From NCBI GenBank assembly GCA_044226845.1, contig JBGAGG010000015.1, positions 1-64,000 on the forward strand: 64,000 nt of DNA, written 5' to 3'. The number at the start of each line of letters is the position of its first letter. Position 1 is the first letter of the stretch. Both the position numbers and the translations under genes were made by a program. The DNA is from JAFDZO01 sp044226845. Lineage in GTDB: Bacteria; Bacteroidota; Ignavibacteria; Tepidaquicellales; Tepidaquicellaceae. Shown piece after piece: positions 51,830-60,553 of the stretch. The notes under the pieces are model-generated. The model saw only the letters and a program-made list of their open reading frames with translations. It did not search any database and was not told the DNA's origin.

Positions 51830-52942
51830 TCAATTGTAATTTATGGTTTCTAAAGTATCAAGTATTTTATCAGCTACATTTCTTTCGTTAAAATAAAAAG
51901 CATGTTTACAATCTATGCTGAAAGTACTTTTCATATCTTCACTTACTTCGATACCAATAAAACAAATTTCATATAAGTAACGAATTTTTGTTTTAAAATC
52001 TTTCGTCTCCTCAATTCTATCAGCGAATTGAAAATGTAAATCTGATAATATTTCTTGAATTTCAGATTTTGATAAAATTTGTTTTTTGCCTATAAAATTT
52101 TTCACTATAACATTAATATTTAACAAAGTTGAATCAAACTCATTTAAAAATTCTGTTTCAATTACTTTATAAGTATGCTCTTTTACAATTTTCCGAATTC
52201 CTTCAGTTGTTAAGTCCAATTTTCTTTGTTTATAATCTTTGGACGATGCAAGAATAGCAGCATAATAGAATAATATATCTCTAGGACGCCAAAAAGTATG
52301 GCGTAGGATATAAAGAAACAAAGGGATTTTATGGATTTGGTCTTTTAGTTTGACGAAACTTTCTGAATCAATGTTTGGAAATTTAAATTTCATTAATTCC
52401 TCTAATCTTTCAACGGGTCTACTTTCAGTCGATTCAAAATTTGAAATAGCTTCTAATCTCTTAGTTAAAAGGACAACTAGTTCCTGCGCAGTCCAATTTG
52501 ATTCTGTAAATCTTTTTCCATAAATATAACTATCGCGCTCGGAGGATTTTATTTCGATAAATCTGTCTTTTGGAATTGTTAAACAAAAATCAAAAATTCC
52601 AGAAAATCGATCTTTTGAGTAATGATTGTCTTTAAATTCTAAAACCAAGGCAAGTAAAGATTTTACCCAGTTAATTTCTATATTCGATCTTCTTTCTAAA
52701 TCACCTTCATTTGTGGAATAATTTCTGATGCTTTCTTTTCTAAACTCATCAAAAACTGTATCAAAACCATCAAGCGTAACTAATATTTTTCTTTTGCATT
52801 TTTCAATTATTTTACTGAATGAGTTTATTACTTCTTTCCCCAAAGCCATTTCCAAATAATAGTTCCTATTCATTTTAGAAATTATATCAAACATAAATAT
52901 TTCGTTAATTTTACTTCTAGCTTCTAAGATAATTTTTTTCAC
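51830..52942 (-). CDS. P-loop ATPase (Sll1717-like), downstream half of a frameshifted gene
   Basis: The frame is open upstream to about 53053 and joins the TIR gene once one base is corrected, so 51830-54045 is one gene. This half has the Walker B strand KRKILVTLDGFDTVFDE and RFTESNWTAQELVVLLTKRL, the AAA-like helix after sensor 1 that marks the Sll1717-type ATPases. The first ATG at 52942 is internal; between it and the shift lie codons for FIDPIKIFYIEKFGLYDRE. Without the P-loop in the upstream half it cannot work as an ATPase. Confidence 0.75.
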   Translation of the reverse strand: MKKIILEARSKINEIFMFDIISKMNRNYYLEMALGKEVINSFSKIIEKCKRKILVTLDGFDTVFDEFRKESIRNYSTNEGDLERRSNIEINWVKSLLALVLEFKDNHYSKDRFSGIFDFCLTIPKDRFIEIKSSERDSYIYGKRFTESNWTAQELVVLLTKRLEAISNFESTESRPVERLEELMKFKFPNIDSESFVKLKDQIHKIPLFLYILRHTFWRPRDILFYYAAILASSKDYKQRKLDLTTEGIRKIVKEHTYKVIETEFLNEFDSTLLNINVIVKNFIGKKQILSKSEIQEILSDLHFQFADRIEETKDFKTKIRYLYEICFIGIEVSEDMKSTFSIDCKHAFYFNERNVADKILDTLETINYN

Positions 52943-53043
52943 ATATGTTCCAGTGAATTCAAAACTATACTGGAAAAAAGCTGGGATTATTTTTTCTCTG
53001 TCGTATAAACCGAATTTTTCTATATAAAAAATTTTAATTGGAT

Positions 53044-54045
53044 CTATAAATTTTTTTTGATATTCAGTAAGTTTTTTCTAGAATTTTCTAATAAAATTAT
53101 ATCTATAGAGCTTAAATAAAGGAATAACAGCCATGAGAATTTAAATATTTCTAATTGCACTTGTAAATACTTAACATCCGATTGAAATTCGGGTTTTGAA
53201 AAGAATAGGTATAAGGTTTCTAGAATAATTTCATTTGCAATTATAGAAACAATCCCCTTATAGCTTTGAATATTTTGATTCCCCAGAATTAATGCTACTG
53301 TAGACTTTCCACTACCTTTTCTTCCAATCAAGAAATAGCATTTTTGTGTTGATAATTTTTCGTAAAAATTAGTTTCGACAAAAACTTCCTTTAATTTTTC
53401 TATACCACTCCAATCTGCCTTGGTTTGTTCAAACAAAAGACCAAAAAGTCTGTTATATTCACTTTTATATATGGGAGAATTAAAGCTATTAGTTTGAGTA
53501 ATAACACTAACAATATCTCTCATTTTATTTTTAAAATCACTTTTAATGGACTGAGGAATAATAGGTTTTTGTGTCCTTCCATTTTTTCCTTCAATAGCCT
53601 TAAACTTACTAAAGTCAGAATAAATTAATTCTTTTAACTCATCAATTACAGCAGTTTCTTTTTTTCCGGAAAATAAAATTGGGATCAGATCAAATTTTGA
53701 AAGTAATTCACTTTGATTTTTTTTAAGATTTTTTTTCTCGTCAATAGCTTTTAAATCTAGATATCTTTTATGTATTATATTAAACTCTTTGTAGACTCCA
53801 CATTCAATTCTATTCATTAATTTCATTTTATAACTAGGTGTCATTATAATAATAGTGGCATCAATATTTTCTAAATAATTCATAAAATCTTTTACATTAT
53901 CACCAGGTTTTAAAAATGAATCATACTTTACATCAATTTTATTGTTAGAGATTTCATTTAAAAATATTACAAATGCATCAAGTGATGTCTTATCTATATC
54001 CTCATGTGAGTAAGAAATATAGCATGAAGGTTTCCTAAAACTCAT
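53044..54045 (-). CDS. TIR/SEFIR-P-loop ATPase, upstream half of a frameshifted gene
   Basis: The 333-residue product has an N-terminal TIR/SEFIR-like domain (about 5-150: CYISYSHEDIDK, KYDSFLKPGDN, IIIMTPSY and IECGVYKEF), then the Walker A motif FLIGRKGSGKST near 245. It ends NIKKNL-stop at an A8 run (53055-53062). Adding one A, or a -1 ribosomal shift on the run, continues into the downstream half. The intact protein of about 738 residues would be a TIR-STAND-type defence ATPase. Sequencing error, decay or programmed frameshifting are possible. Confidence 0.78.
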   Translation of the reverse strand: MSFRKPSCYISYSHEDIDKTSLDAFVIFLNEISNNKIDVKYDSFLKPGDNVKDFMNYLENIDATIIIMTPSYKMKLMNRIECGVYKEFNIIHKRYLDLKAIDEKKNLKKNQSELLSKFDLIPILFSGKKETAVIDELKELIYSDFSKFKAIEGKNGRTQKPIIPQSIKSDFKNKMRDIVSVITQTNSFNSPIYKSEYNRLFGLLFEQTKADWSGIEKLKEVFVETNFYEKLSTQKCYFLIGRKGSGKSTVALILGNQNIQSYKGIVSIIANEIILETLYLFFSKPEFQSDVKYLQVQLEIFKFSWLLFLYLSSIDIILLENSRKNLLNIKKNL

Positions 54046-54122
54046 TTTCTTTTTTTAATTTACTGAATTTCAATTTTGACTTTTTAATTTCAAAAATCGA
54101 TAAAACATAATTATATATATCT

Positions 54123-54320
54123 TTAGTATGTTATTTTTTCTCTGTTCAATATATTTGTAGCACCGGCGGAAGTGCCTCCTATATTGACAAATCTATAATC
54201 ATTCGCCATCTAATACATTGCCTTAGGATAAACAATTCCGCTGGTTACTCCGCCTTTCATTACCACATCACATGTTCGGGAAGGATTTATTGGTATTTTA
54301 TTTTCTTTAGTAGAATTCAT
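54123..54320 (-). pseudogene. N-terminal remnant of a patatin gene
   Basis: From ATG 54320 the frame reads CDVVMKGGVTSGIVYPKAMY, then TAG, then DYRFVNIGGTSAGATN before ending at TAA 54125-54123. KGGVTSGIVYP is a patatin oxyanion loop and GGTSAGA the nucleophile elbow. An in-frame stop and loss of everything after about 65 residues make it a dead fragment. It lies between two gene groups that both hold patatins. Confidence 0.75.
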
Positions 54321-54347
54321 TATATCTTTATATTAATTTAGAAGAAC

Positions 54348-55436
54348 TTATTTGTTAGATGAATTATTTGATACAGTTACATTTGATACATTTTGAGTTT
54401 GTCTTACGCTATCTCCTTTTTTCCCATCTAAATTAATTATATTAGCGCTGACAACTACATTCTTAACGTAATCAAGCAGAATAGAATGCTTATAACTATT
54501 ATTATTATCTTTCAGTCTTTGCTCAAACAGATTTCCTGTAATAGTTATTCCATTGAAGTGCTGCTCACCGTTACCCTTCTCAAATTTAATCATCGAATAT
54601 TCTTCGTCAGAATCTAAATTTTCTGAACGAATGAGATTGTTTGATATGTTAATATTATTTCCTCTGAAAGCTTCGTCATCGTTATCAACTCTTGAAAGAA
54701 TAATTGCATCTGCTCTTGCGTTTTCGAATATATTGTTTGAGATAATAGTAGAGTTAATACCAAGCTCTGTGACTAAATTATGCAGAGGCTGGTCATTTGA
54801 TCCGGGAGTTCCGTTGCAGTGATTTCCGGTGATTCGGAATGGTCCACCGCTTACTCTTATATTTGAGTTCTTAGAACCAATATTATTATTAATAATCCAC
54901 GTATCATAATTTCTTTCGTTTATGTCGATCCCGAATACTTCTGAATCTTCACTTATAACATTTAAATCGTTATACTGAATAATATTTAACATTCCATCAG
55001 AGTGATCATCAGTAGGTCTTATTCTAATTCCTGATTTCATCATATTAATCATTCTGATTCTCTCAAAAGTTGATTGCTTGAAACTTCCATTAATTCCGCA
55101 TCCTTCACATTCTTCGCCATTAATTAAAAAATTACTTAATCGTACATAACTGGATTGACCATTTGAAACAAAACAATCTACAGCAGTTTTTAAATTTAAT
55201 TTAGTTTGCTGCATACTTGCTCCTGAGATTTCTAGACAATCATAGAGTTTTATCGAATCATTAATATCATAGTCCCCTGCCAATAAAAATATTGATCCGG
55301 TACAATATGATTCGTTATTTCTTAAATTATCAATTGCTGAGTTTATTGTTGCTGATGCATTTCCTAAAGCACAAACTGCATCTGCTTTAGATTTTAGAAA
55401 GTCTGGAGAGTTTGGTGCTGCTAAAGTGAAGTGCAT
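54348..55436 (-). CDS. Right-handed parallel beta-helix protein
   Basis: The 362 residues show repeated short strands with Asn/Ile ladders (IRVSGGPFRITGNH, STIISNNIFENARADAI, INISNNLIRSEN, ITITGNLFEQR), typical of pectate-lyase-like beta-helices. About ten to twelve turns can be counted. There is no signal peptide or catalytic motif I can name. Such proteins are polysaccharide-active enzymes, phage tail spikes or structural proteins. It is the last gene of the 59725-54348 run, 82 bases after the large patatin. Confidence 0.75.
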   Translation of the reverse strand: MHFTLAAPNSPDFLKSKADAVCALGNASATINSAIDNLRNNESYCTGSIFLLAGDYDINDSIKLYDCLEISGASMQQTKLNLKTAVDCFVSNGQSSYVRLSNFLINGEECEGCGINGSFKQSTFERIRMINMMKSGIRIRPTDDHSDGMLNIIQYNDLNVISEDSEVFGIDINERNYDTWIINNNIGSKNSNIRVSGGPFRITGNHCNGTPGSNDQPLHNLVTELGINSTIISNNIFENARADAIILSRVDNDDEAFRGNNINISNNLIRSENLDSDEEYSMIKFEKGNGEQHFNGITITGNLFEQRLKDNNNSYKHSILLDYVKNVVVSANIINLDGKKGDSVRQTQNVSNVTVSNNSSNK

Positions 55437-55518
55437 AATAGGGGGTTTATTTTTATAAAAAATTGAATTTAGAAATTATAAGTTCATTTCAGTTGCTCTA
55501 TGATAATTTCCTTCAGAA

Positions 55519-58500
55519 TCATTTATTTACTTTGCGAATTCTTCTTTGGAAGTATAATGAAATGGCCGATAATACCATTATTGAAATAGGAGTTAAGACA
55601 AAACAATGCACATACCTATGGAATACAGTTGATTCAATATTAAAAAAATAGAAAACTAAATATTCAATTATTATAACAAGAACCATGAAAATATTCAGAA
55701 ACAATAATTTTCTACTGTTGAAATATAAAATGAAAATTGAACTTGAAGTAATAATTATTGGGATGATTATAAAAACAATTTTATAAAATGATTCATGATC
55801 GTAATCATTGACAAAAATGAAGTGCAGTGTCAGTAAAATTAGGGAAACAAAATTTAGCCCGATAAATAATCCCATTCCAAATCCAAAGTTTCTTCTCATA
55901 ATACTGGTCAGACCATAAAAGGTTCTTAAAGGGAAAGCGAAACACAATGTGAAAATGAGCATCATTTTTCTTGGAACCTTGACTTTGCAGGATTCAATTA
56001 AATTTAATACTATATTTTTAACCACCATTAATGCTTTAGCAATCAAATGTAAAAACACAACATATGGTATGTCCGTTTTAATTTTTTCTTTCCCAATATC
56101 GTATACATTCAGCAAATAATTTCCAAGCTTCGTATTCTTAGGGAGTTTTCTTTCGTCATTTAGAGATTGAGCTGAAACGAACTCATCTGCGTGCTCTTTA
56201 GAAAATCTTTCACGAATAAAGTTATCATAAGATTGTTGCAACGATTTAAAAATCCAAGGTTTCTGAACCGTAGTAGAATCTTTCGCTGTTTTATTTTCTT
56301 TATTTCCTGATGTTGCTTCCTTTTGTTCGGTATTCCATTCAAACTGTTCTTCAACCGCATCTTCAATAACATTTTTATATTCCTCTTTAAAAATTTCTAA
56401 CTGTTCTGTCTCTATAAGGAGTGACTTTAAGTCTTCAATATCAGATTTAATTTCTTTGAATTTTTCATTTTCAGGTTTACTAGATTTTTCAATTCCATAA
56501 TCAGAATATTGCAGTATTAATTTTTTAAATAATCTTTCTATCTCACTATGAGTAAATTTATTCGCTTCCGGAAATACAGCATCCATTTTCCAGTCGGGAT
56601 TGAAATTATCCTGGCTGTCAAAAAGAACAGATGCGATTCTTAATCTTGATGAATTATTTTGAAGAACATTTAGGAAATTATCATTTGAAAATAATAAATT
56701 GATAATTCCACCGGCCGTGTCAATTCTTCCCCATAGTATATCATTTGATCTCCAGGATCTTTTTAAAAATGCGCCAAAATGATACAACTCATTTCCTGTA
56801 ATTTTAGAGTAAGCATCTTTTTTACTAAATCCGCTTTGACAATCAAATGGACTAAATCTGTGAAACTTAATAATGTCTTTTTCATAAATATCTGCCATTA
56901 TTTCCAATGGAAAGACCTTGCAATCATAGTTGATAAATTTATAATAAAAATCAGTTAGTTCATGTGGGTTTAAGAAAGGGAGGTCATCTATTCCCATTAT
57001 TTCTATTTTTTCGCAATAATCCAGGATACTGTTAAAATTCTGATTTACATTCTGTTCCGCAAATAATTTCGAATTATTTTTTAAGCTGAGATTTAACTTT
57101 CCAAGTTTATTACTTAAGAAATCAAAATAGTCGAGTCTTTTTTCAAACAGAATATCATCAAGTACTATTTCAGAATAATATTTTATGTCCAGGACATTCT
57201 TAGACGTGTTTAAAATTTTTATCCATATTTGTTCTTCTGAATCATTTTGAATTTCAATTTTGGACAATGCTTTTTCTAGGTTAGACTTGATAATTTCATA
57301 AAGACTGCTGATGATGTTCAGATTTTTCCATACCTTAATTAAATAATCATATAACTCTTTATCTTTAGTCTCGGAATAACTTTCAATCATATTATACAAT
57401 TTATAAATGACACCATAAATTCTTCTCAATCGGAAATACACATCCAGTTTATTAAATATTTCATCTATATTTATTGAAGGACTATTATTTCCCTCCGCTA
57501 GATATAAGTCTATTGATTCTTCAATTTTATCGGAAAGAAATTTTTTTAATTTTTTTGCTTTTTCAAATTTATTAATCGCATCATTCACATTAATATTCAA
57601 AGTGTTTTGCAAAACCAGTTCAACCGCCTGATTCACGTCAAAGTTTAATCTGGCACGAATATATATCTGATCTTTTCCGTCTTTACAACAATTCTCACTC
57701 AATGAATATCTGTTCAGATTTTGTGTAAACTCATTGATCTGGCTAATTTTTAAATTCCTATTTATGATTAAATTTAAATCATCACTTATTGATTCATATT
57801 GGGGAATTGTTAATAAGCTTAACTTAAGCACTTTTAGAAGATTGGGCTCTGCAAATTTTACACTTTTCTCCTCCTTTTTCGGATCAGGCTCTACAAAGAC
57901 GAGATGCCGGTCAACTAATCTATCTGCTTTTTTAGTAAATATGGCTTTGATAGTATAGCTAAATGGTTTATTGTCAAGAACTCCTCCGTCTACGAAATAA
58001 TTTTCACCTTCTAAATTTCCCCAATACTTCAATAGCTTATCCTCATCTGTATCGTTAACATTCACCGGAGAAAATGCAAAAGGAAAACATGAGGTAAGCT
58101 GAGCTAATTTAGATATGGCTTTTAAAAATGTTTCATCTTTTCCTTCAAACTGATTAACTGTGTAATCTTTTCTATTTCTGTATTTAAGGATGAAAACACT
58201 CCTGTGATCTTTATATTCAATTTTATTTTGCGAATCATCCAACTTATAATAAAAGTTGCCTTCTAAGTTTGTTCCAGTAATAAATAAGTCTATATTTTCA
58301 GTTAATGATTTTAATTCATCAATGCGCGAAATGCTGTTCTCGTCGCTTGTCATTTTTTTAAATGCTTCATAAAGCTCCGGGAAATAATAATGTTCACTAT
58401 TCAATAGAGATTTATATGTTGAGATCTCATCGTCAACTCCACGCATCAAATCTGATAAGCCTCCCTTTTTTCTCCAAAGATTTGCTGCCGAACTAAATTC

Positions 58501-58746
58501 CTTGTCATTTGCAATTGCCGAGGAAAGAAATATTCCATTAATTCCTCCCGCAGAAGTCCCACTAATAACATCAATAACTATATCAGTATCGAGTAAGATT
58601 TTTAGAAGTTTATATACCCTTCTTCCTCTTACTGCATTGAAGAACTCATTAGCAACTCCATAAATATAAATCGCTAAAGAAATGCCTCCATACAGAACCA
58701 AAGCAAATCTCGTTTCTTTTCTTAATTCAATATTTAAATTTTTCAT
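55519..58746 (-). CDS. Large patatin-related protein with C-terminal membrane helices
   Basis: The 1075-residue protein has a patatin domain in the first 300 residues: ALVLYGGISLAIYIYG (oxyanion loop of the patatin-related type), SGTSAGGING with S65 as nucleophile, and FVDGGVLDNKPFSYT with the dyad Asp. A long helical middle region follows. About 920-1070 holds four or five hydrophobic helices (for example FGMGLFIGLNFVSLILLTL and FYKIVFIIIPIIITS). A membrane-anchored lipid hydrolase is the straightforward reading, much larger than the patatin at 50574. It is 41 bases after the lysozyme gene. Confidence 0.85.
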   Translation of the reverse strand: MKNLNIELRKETRFALVLYGGISLAIYIYGVANEFFNAVRGRRVYKLLKILLDTDIVIDVISGTSAGGINGIFLSSAIANDKEFSSAANLWRKKGGLSDLMRGVDDEISTYKSLLNSEHYYFPELYEAFKKMTSDENSISRIDELKSLTENIDLFITGTNLEGNFYYKLDDSQNKIEYKDHRSVFILKYRNRKDYTVNQFEGKDETFLKAISKLAQLTSCFPFAFSPVNVNDTDEDKLLKYWGNLEGENYFVDGGVLDNKPFSYTIKAIFTKKADRLVDRHLVFVEPDPKKEEKSVKFAEPNLLKVLKLSLLTIPQYESISDDLNLIINRNLKISQINEFTQNLNRYSLSENCCKDGKDQIYIRARLNFDVNQAVELVLQNTLNINVNDAINKFEKAKKLKKFLSDKIEESIDLYLAEGNNSPSINIDEIFNKLDVYFRLRRIYGVIYKLYNMIESYSETKDKELYDYLIKVWKNLNIISSLYEIIKSNLEKALSKIEIQNDSEEQIWIKILNTSKNVLDIKYYSEIVLDDILFEKRLDYFDFLSNKLGKLNLSLKNNSKLFAEQNVNQNFNSILDYCEKIEIMGIDDLPFLNPHELTDFYYKFINYDCKVFPLEIMADIYEKDIIKFHRFSPFDCQSGFSKKDAYSKITGNELYHFGAFLKRSWRSNDILWGRIDTAGGIINLLFSNDNFLNVLQNNSSRLRIASVLFDSQDNFNPDWKMDAVFPEANKFTHSEIERLFKKLILQYSDYGIEKSSKPENEKFKEIKSDIEDLKSLLIETEQLEIFKEEYKNVIEDAVEEQFEWNTEQKEATSGNKENKTAKDSTTVQKPWIFKSLQQSYDNFIRERFSKEHADEFVSAQSLNDERKLPKNTKLGNYLLNVYDIGKEKIKTDIPYVVFLHLIAKALMVVKNIVLNLIESCKVKVPRKMMLIFTLCFAFPLRTFYGLTSIMRRNFGFGMGLFIGLNFVSLILLTLHFIFVNDYDHESFYKIVFIIIPIIITSSSIFILYFNSRKLLFLNIFMVLVIIIEYLVFYFFNIESTVFHRYVHCFVLTPISIMVLSAISLYFQRRIRKVNK

Positions 58747-58787
58747 TCGGGTAATTGCGTATCAATGTTTTTGTTAAAAAAATTATA

Positions 58788-59408
58788 TCAATATCCCCAG
58801 AGTCTTTTTAATCCCGCCTCATCTCCATTAAATCTATTTCTGTCACATCTACCGATACCATCAACTTCGCGTGGAATTCCTCCTAAAGCGCCATCTGTAT
58901 ACTGCCACATTGTCCATGTCTTCCAGTTTTTAGGGATGGCCGGACTTGGTTTGGAAGTATAATGAGAAATCCAAAGCCAACAGTTTTTTAATAAATCATC
59001 ATTATCACTTCCAAGTTCTGCTTTCAATAATGCTCCGCTGTAAAGACCGGGATATCTTCCGGTTTCCTTATAAATAATCTTAATAAATTCACGAGCTTGA
59101 TTTAAACTCATTGTTGTACCCGTAGTATTATCTTCAAAATCTAAAACTAGTAAATCTTTATTTGATGGCTTAACTACATTTAAAAAATTACTTGCTTGTT
59201 TTTTTACATCTTTTCCGGTTCCGAAATGATATGCTCCAAACATTAAACCTGCCTTCTTTGCTTTATCTCTTCTTGTAATATAAGTTGCATCCTGATTTGT
59301 TTCACCTTGTGTTGCTTTATATATTACACCTTGAATTCCATTTGCTTTTGCTCTTTGAAAATCTACTTGGCCATTATGATGGGATAAATCTACGACAGTA
59401 TTTATCAT
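58788..59408 (-). CDS. GH25-family lysozyme
   Basis: The 206-residue protein is a single GH25 domain: VVDLSHHNGQVDF at the start, IYKATQGET, FGAYHFGTG, the catalytic acids in LLVLDFEDN (about 93-97), YPGLYSG, LWISHY and MWQYTDGALGGI near the end. It hydrolyses peptidoglycan from the outside or from within infected cells. No signal peptide is present, as in phage endolysins, which pass through a holin. The small membrane protein encoded directly upstream (59435) could serve as such a partner. Confidence 0.9.
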   Translation of the reverse strand: MINTVVDLSHHNGQVDFQRAKANGIQGVIYKATQGETNQDATYITRRDKAKKAGLMFGAYHFGTGKDVKKQASNFLNVVKPSNKDLLVLDFEDNTTGTTMSLNQAREFIKIIYKETGRYPGLYSGALLKAELGSDNDDLLKNCWLWISHYTSKPSPAIPKNWKTWTMWQYTDGALGGIPREVDGIGRCDRNRFNGDEAGLKRLWGY

Positions 59409-59434
59409 AGGGTTTTTGTTTAAGTTTTAAAAAA

Positions 59435-59725
59435 TTAAATGTTTTTTAATTTTATATTTCTTATTGCCTCAAGTTTGTTTTTGTTTACTCCAAACTCCTC
59501 AAGGAATTTCAACTTAGAATCAGGTTTATTAGCACTGTTACTTCCATATTCACTTTGTTTCAATATATCAGTAAATGAGAATAGGAATAATATAGTTTGA
59601 GAAACCACAAGCAATAGAATACTTATAGCAATAGTAAAGGAAATGCAGAACAATCGGTATTTAGATTGAGAGGATGATATCGTAAAACTGTTTACGACAT
59701 AGTAATATCTTGGAATAGAATTCAT
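59435..59725 (-). CDS. Small single-span membrane protein, possible holin-like partner
   Basis: The 96-residue protein has one long hydrophobic helix at about 28-50 (ISFTIAISILLLVVSQTILF), a Ser/Tyr-rich start and a charged C-terminus (KLKFLEEFGVNKNKLEAI). It starts the run that continues with the GH25 lysozyme 26 bases further on. Position and shape would suit a holin or anchor, but no family is recognisable. Confidence 0.55.
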   Translation of the reverse strand: MNSIPRYYYVVNSFTISSSQSKYRLFCISFTIAISILLLVVSQTILFLFSFTDILKQSEYGSNSANKPDSKLKFLEEFGVNKNKLEAIRNIKLKNI

Positions 59726-59885
59726 AAACTTTCAGGGGTAAAGATTAAATATAATTCATTCCAAATTAGGAACGAACTTTGGGATTTAAAAAATCTTAAA
59801 GTTTATAGTGTCGAATTATGTTAGTGGTATAGCGAAATACTAAAAGCATAAAAATTTTTCATCTGCCAGGAAGAAAAAAATTTTT

Positions 59886-59905
59886 ACCGTTTCGCCATCA
59901 ACGGT
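59886..59905 (-). terminator. Probable terminator on the minus strand
   Basis: ACCGTT and AACGGT form a 6-bp stem with an 8-base loop. On the minus strand AAAAA and then seven T follow. It would stop transcripts arriving from the operon at 60554-64000 or from an unlisted RNA between 59906 and 60553. Confidence 0.55.
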
Positions 59906-59914
59906 TAGTGGTTT

Positions 59915-59936
59915 ACTCCTTAAACTTCTAAGGAGT
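59915..59936. other. Perfect 8-bp hairpin next to the terminator
   Basis: ACTCCTTA (59915-59922) and TAAGGAGT (59929-59936) enclose AACTTC. The arms contain AGGAG-like bases, which pairing would hide. No T run follows. It could be part of an RNA that ends at the adjacent terminator. Confidence 0.45.
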
Positions 59937-60553
59937 TGAAGTGTGTGTGAAAATTATTGTTTTTTTATTTTTATATCAAGTGGAAATTATATAAATTTTT
60001 AAAAAATTATACTCACCTAATGGTAAGTGAGATTATTGGACAAAGTCTAGAAAATAGCGCGAAAAAAATTAACATGAACACATGATAATTAAGAGTTATC
60101 CATGAAATTTAAGTTACTTTTTAGCAATTCAAATACAATGATTTCTTATATACTTCGATAATAGTATTTTTCCTAACTAATTTGCACCTTTAGCAAAATT
60201 GTTACTATGTAAAGGATATTTACAATTAGTTCTGCCCAATAGCACAGAAAAAAAAATATTACATATTATTAAAAATTTTTATTGTATCTCTTTTCTTCCG
60301 TTAAAGACGTCAAACCTGTTAATAGTATCCCAGAATATTTTAATACGGAGATATATACCTAGGTTTGCTGTCCTACGGAAAACACGTTAGTTGTTTAGAA
60401 AGAAGTGATAGCCACATCATACCATACTTATTTATTAAGCATTAAGATTTAAGAATATAGTTTTAACCTTTATTTCTTAGTCAATATATTCTAGTATCCA
60501 CGATATAATATATTTATTCTTTACTTTATAGTACATCAATATGGTGTCCCAAA

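Larger units (their letters stand above)
59726..60553. other. Non-coding region with two hairpins
   Basis: No credible gene is seen in these 828 AT-rich bases. Two hairpins, listed separately, lie at 59886-59936. The rest holds the promoter of the run beginning at 59725 and the end of the operon closing at 60554. Confidence 0.5.

Noticed and set aside
55463..55651. 62-codon plus-strand frame between the beta-helix and patatin genes
   Set aside because: It mostly overlaps the end of the large patatin gene in antisense and has no ribosome site or recognisable sequence.
60199..60390. 63-codon plus-strand frame in the gap after the lysozyme run
   Set aside because: Composition is typical of random AT-rich DNA and no ribosome site or neighbour supports it.
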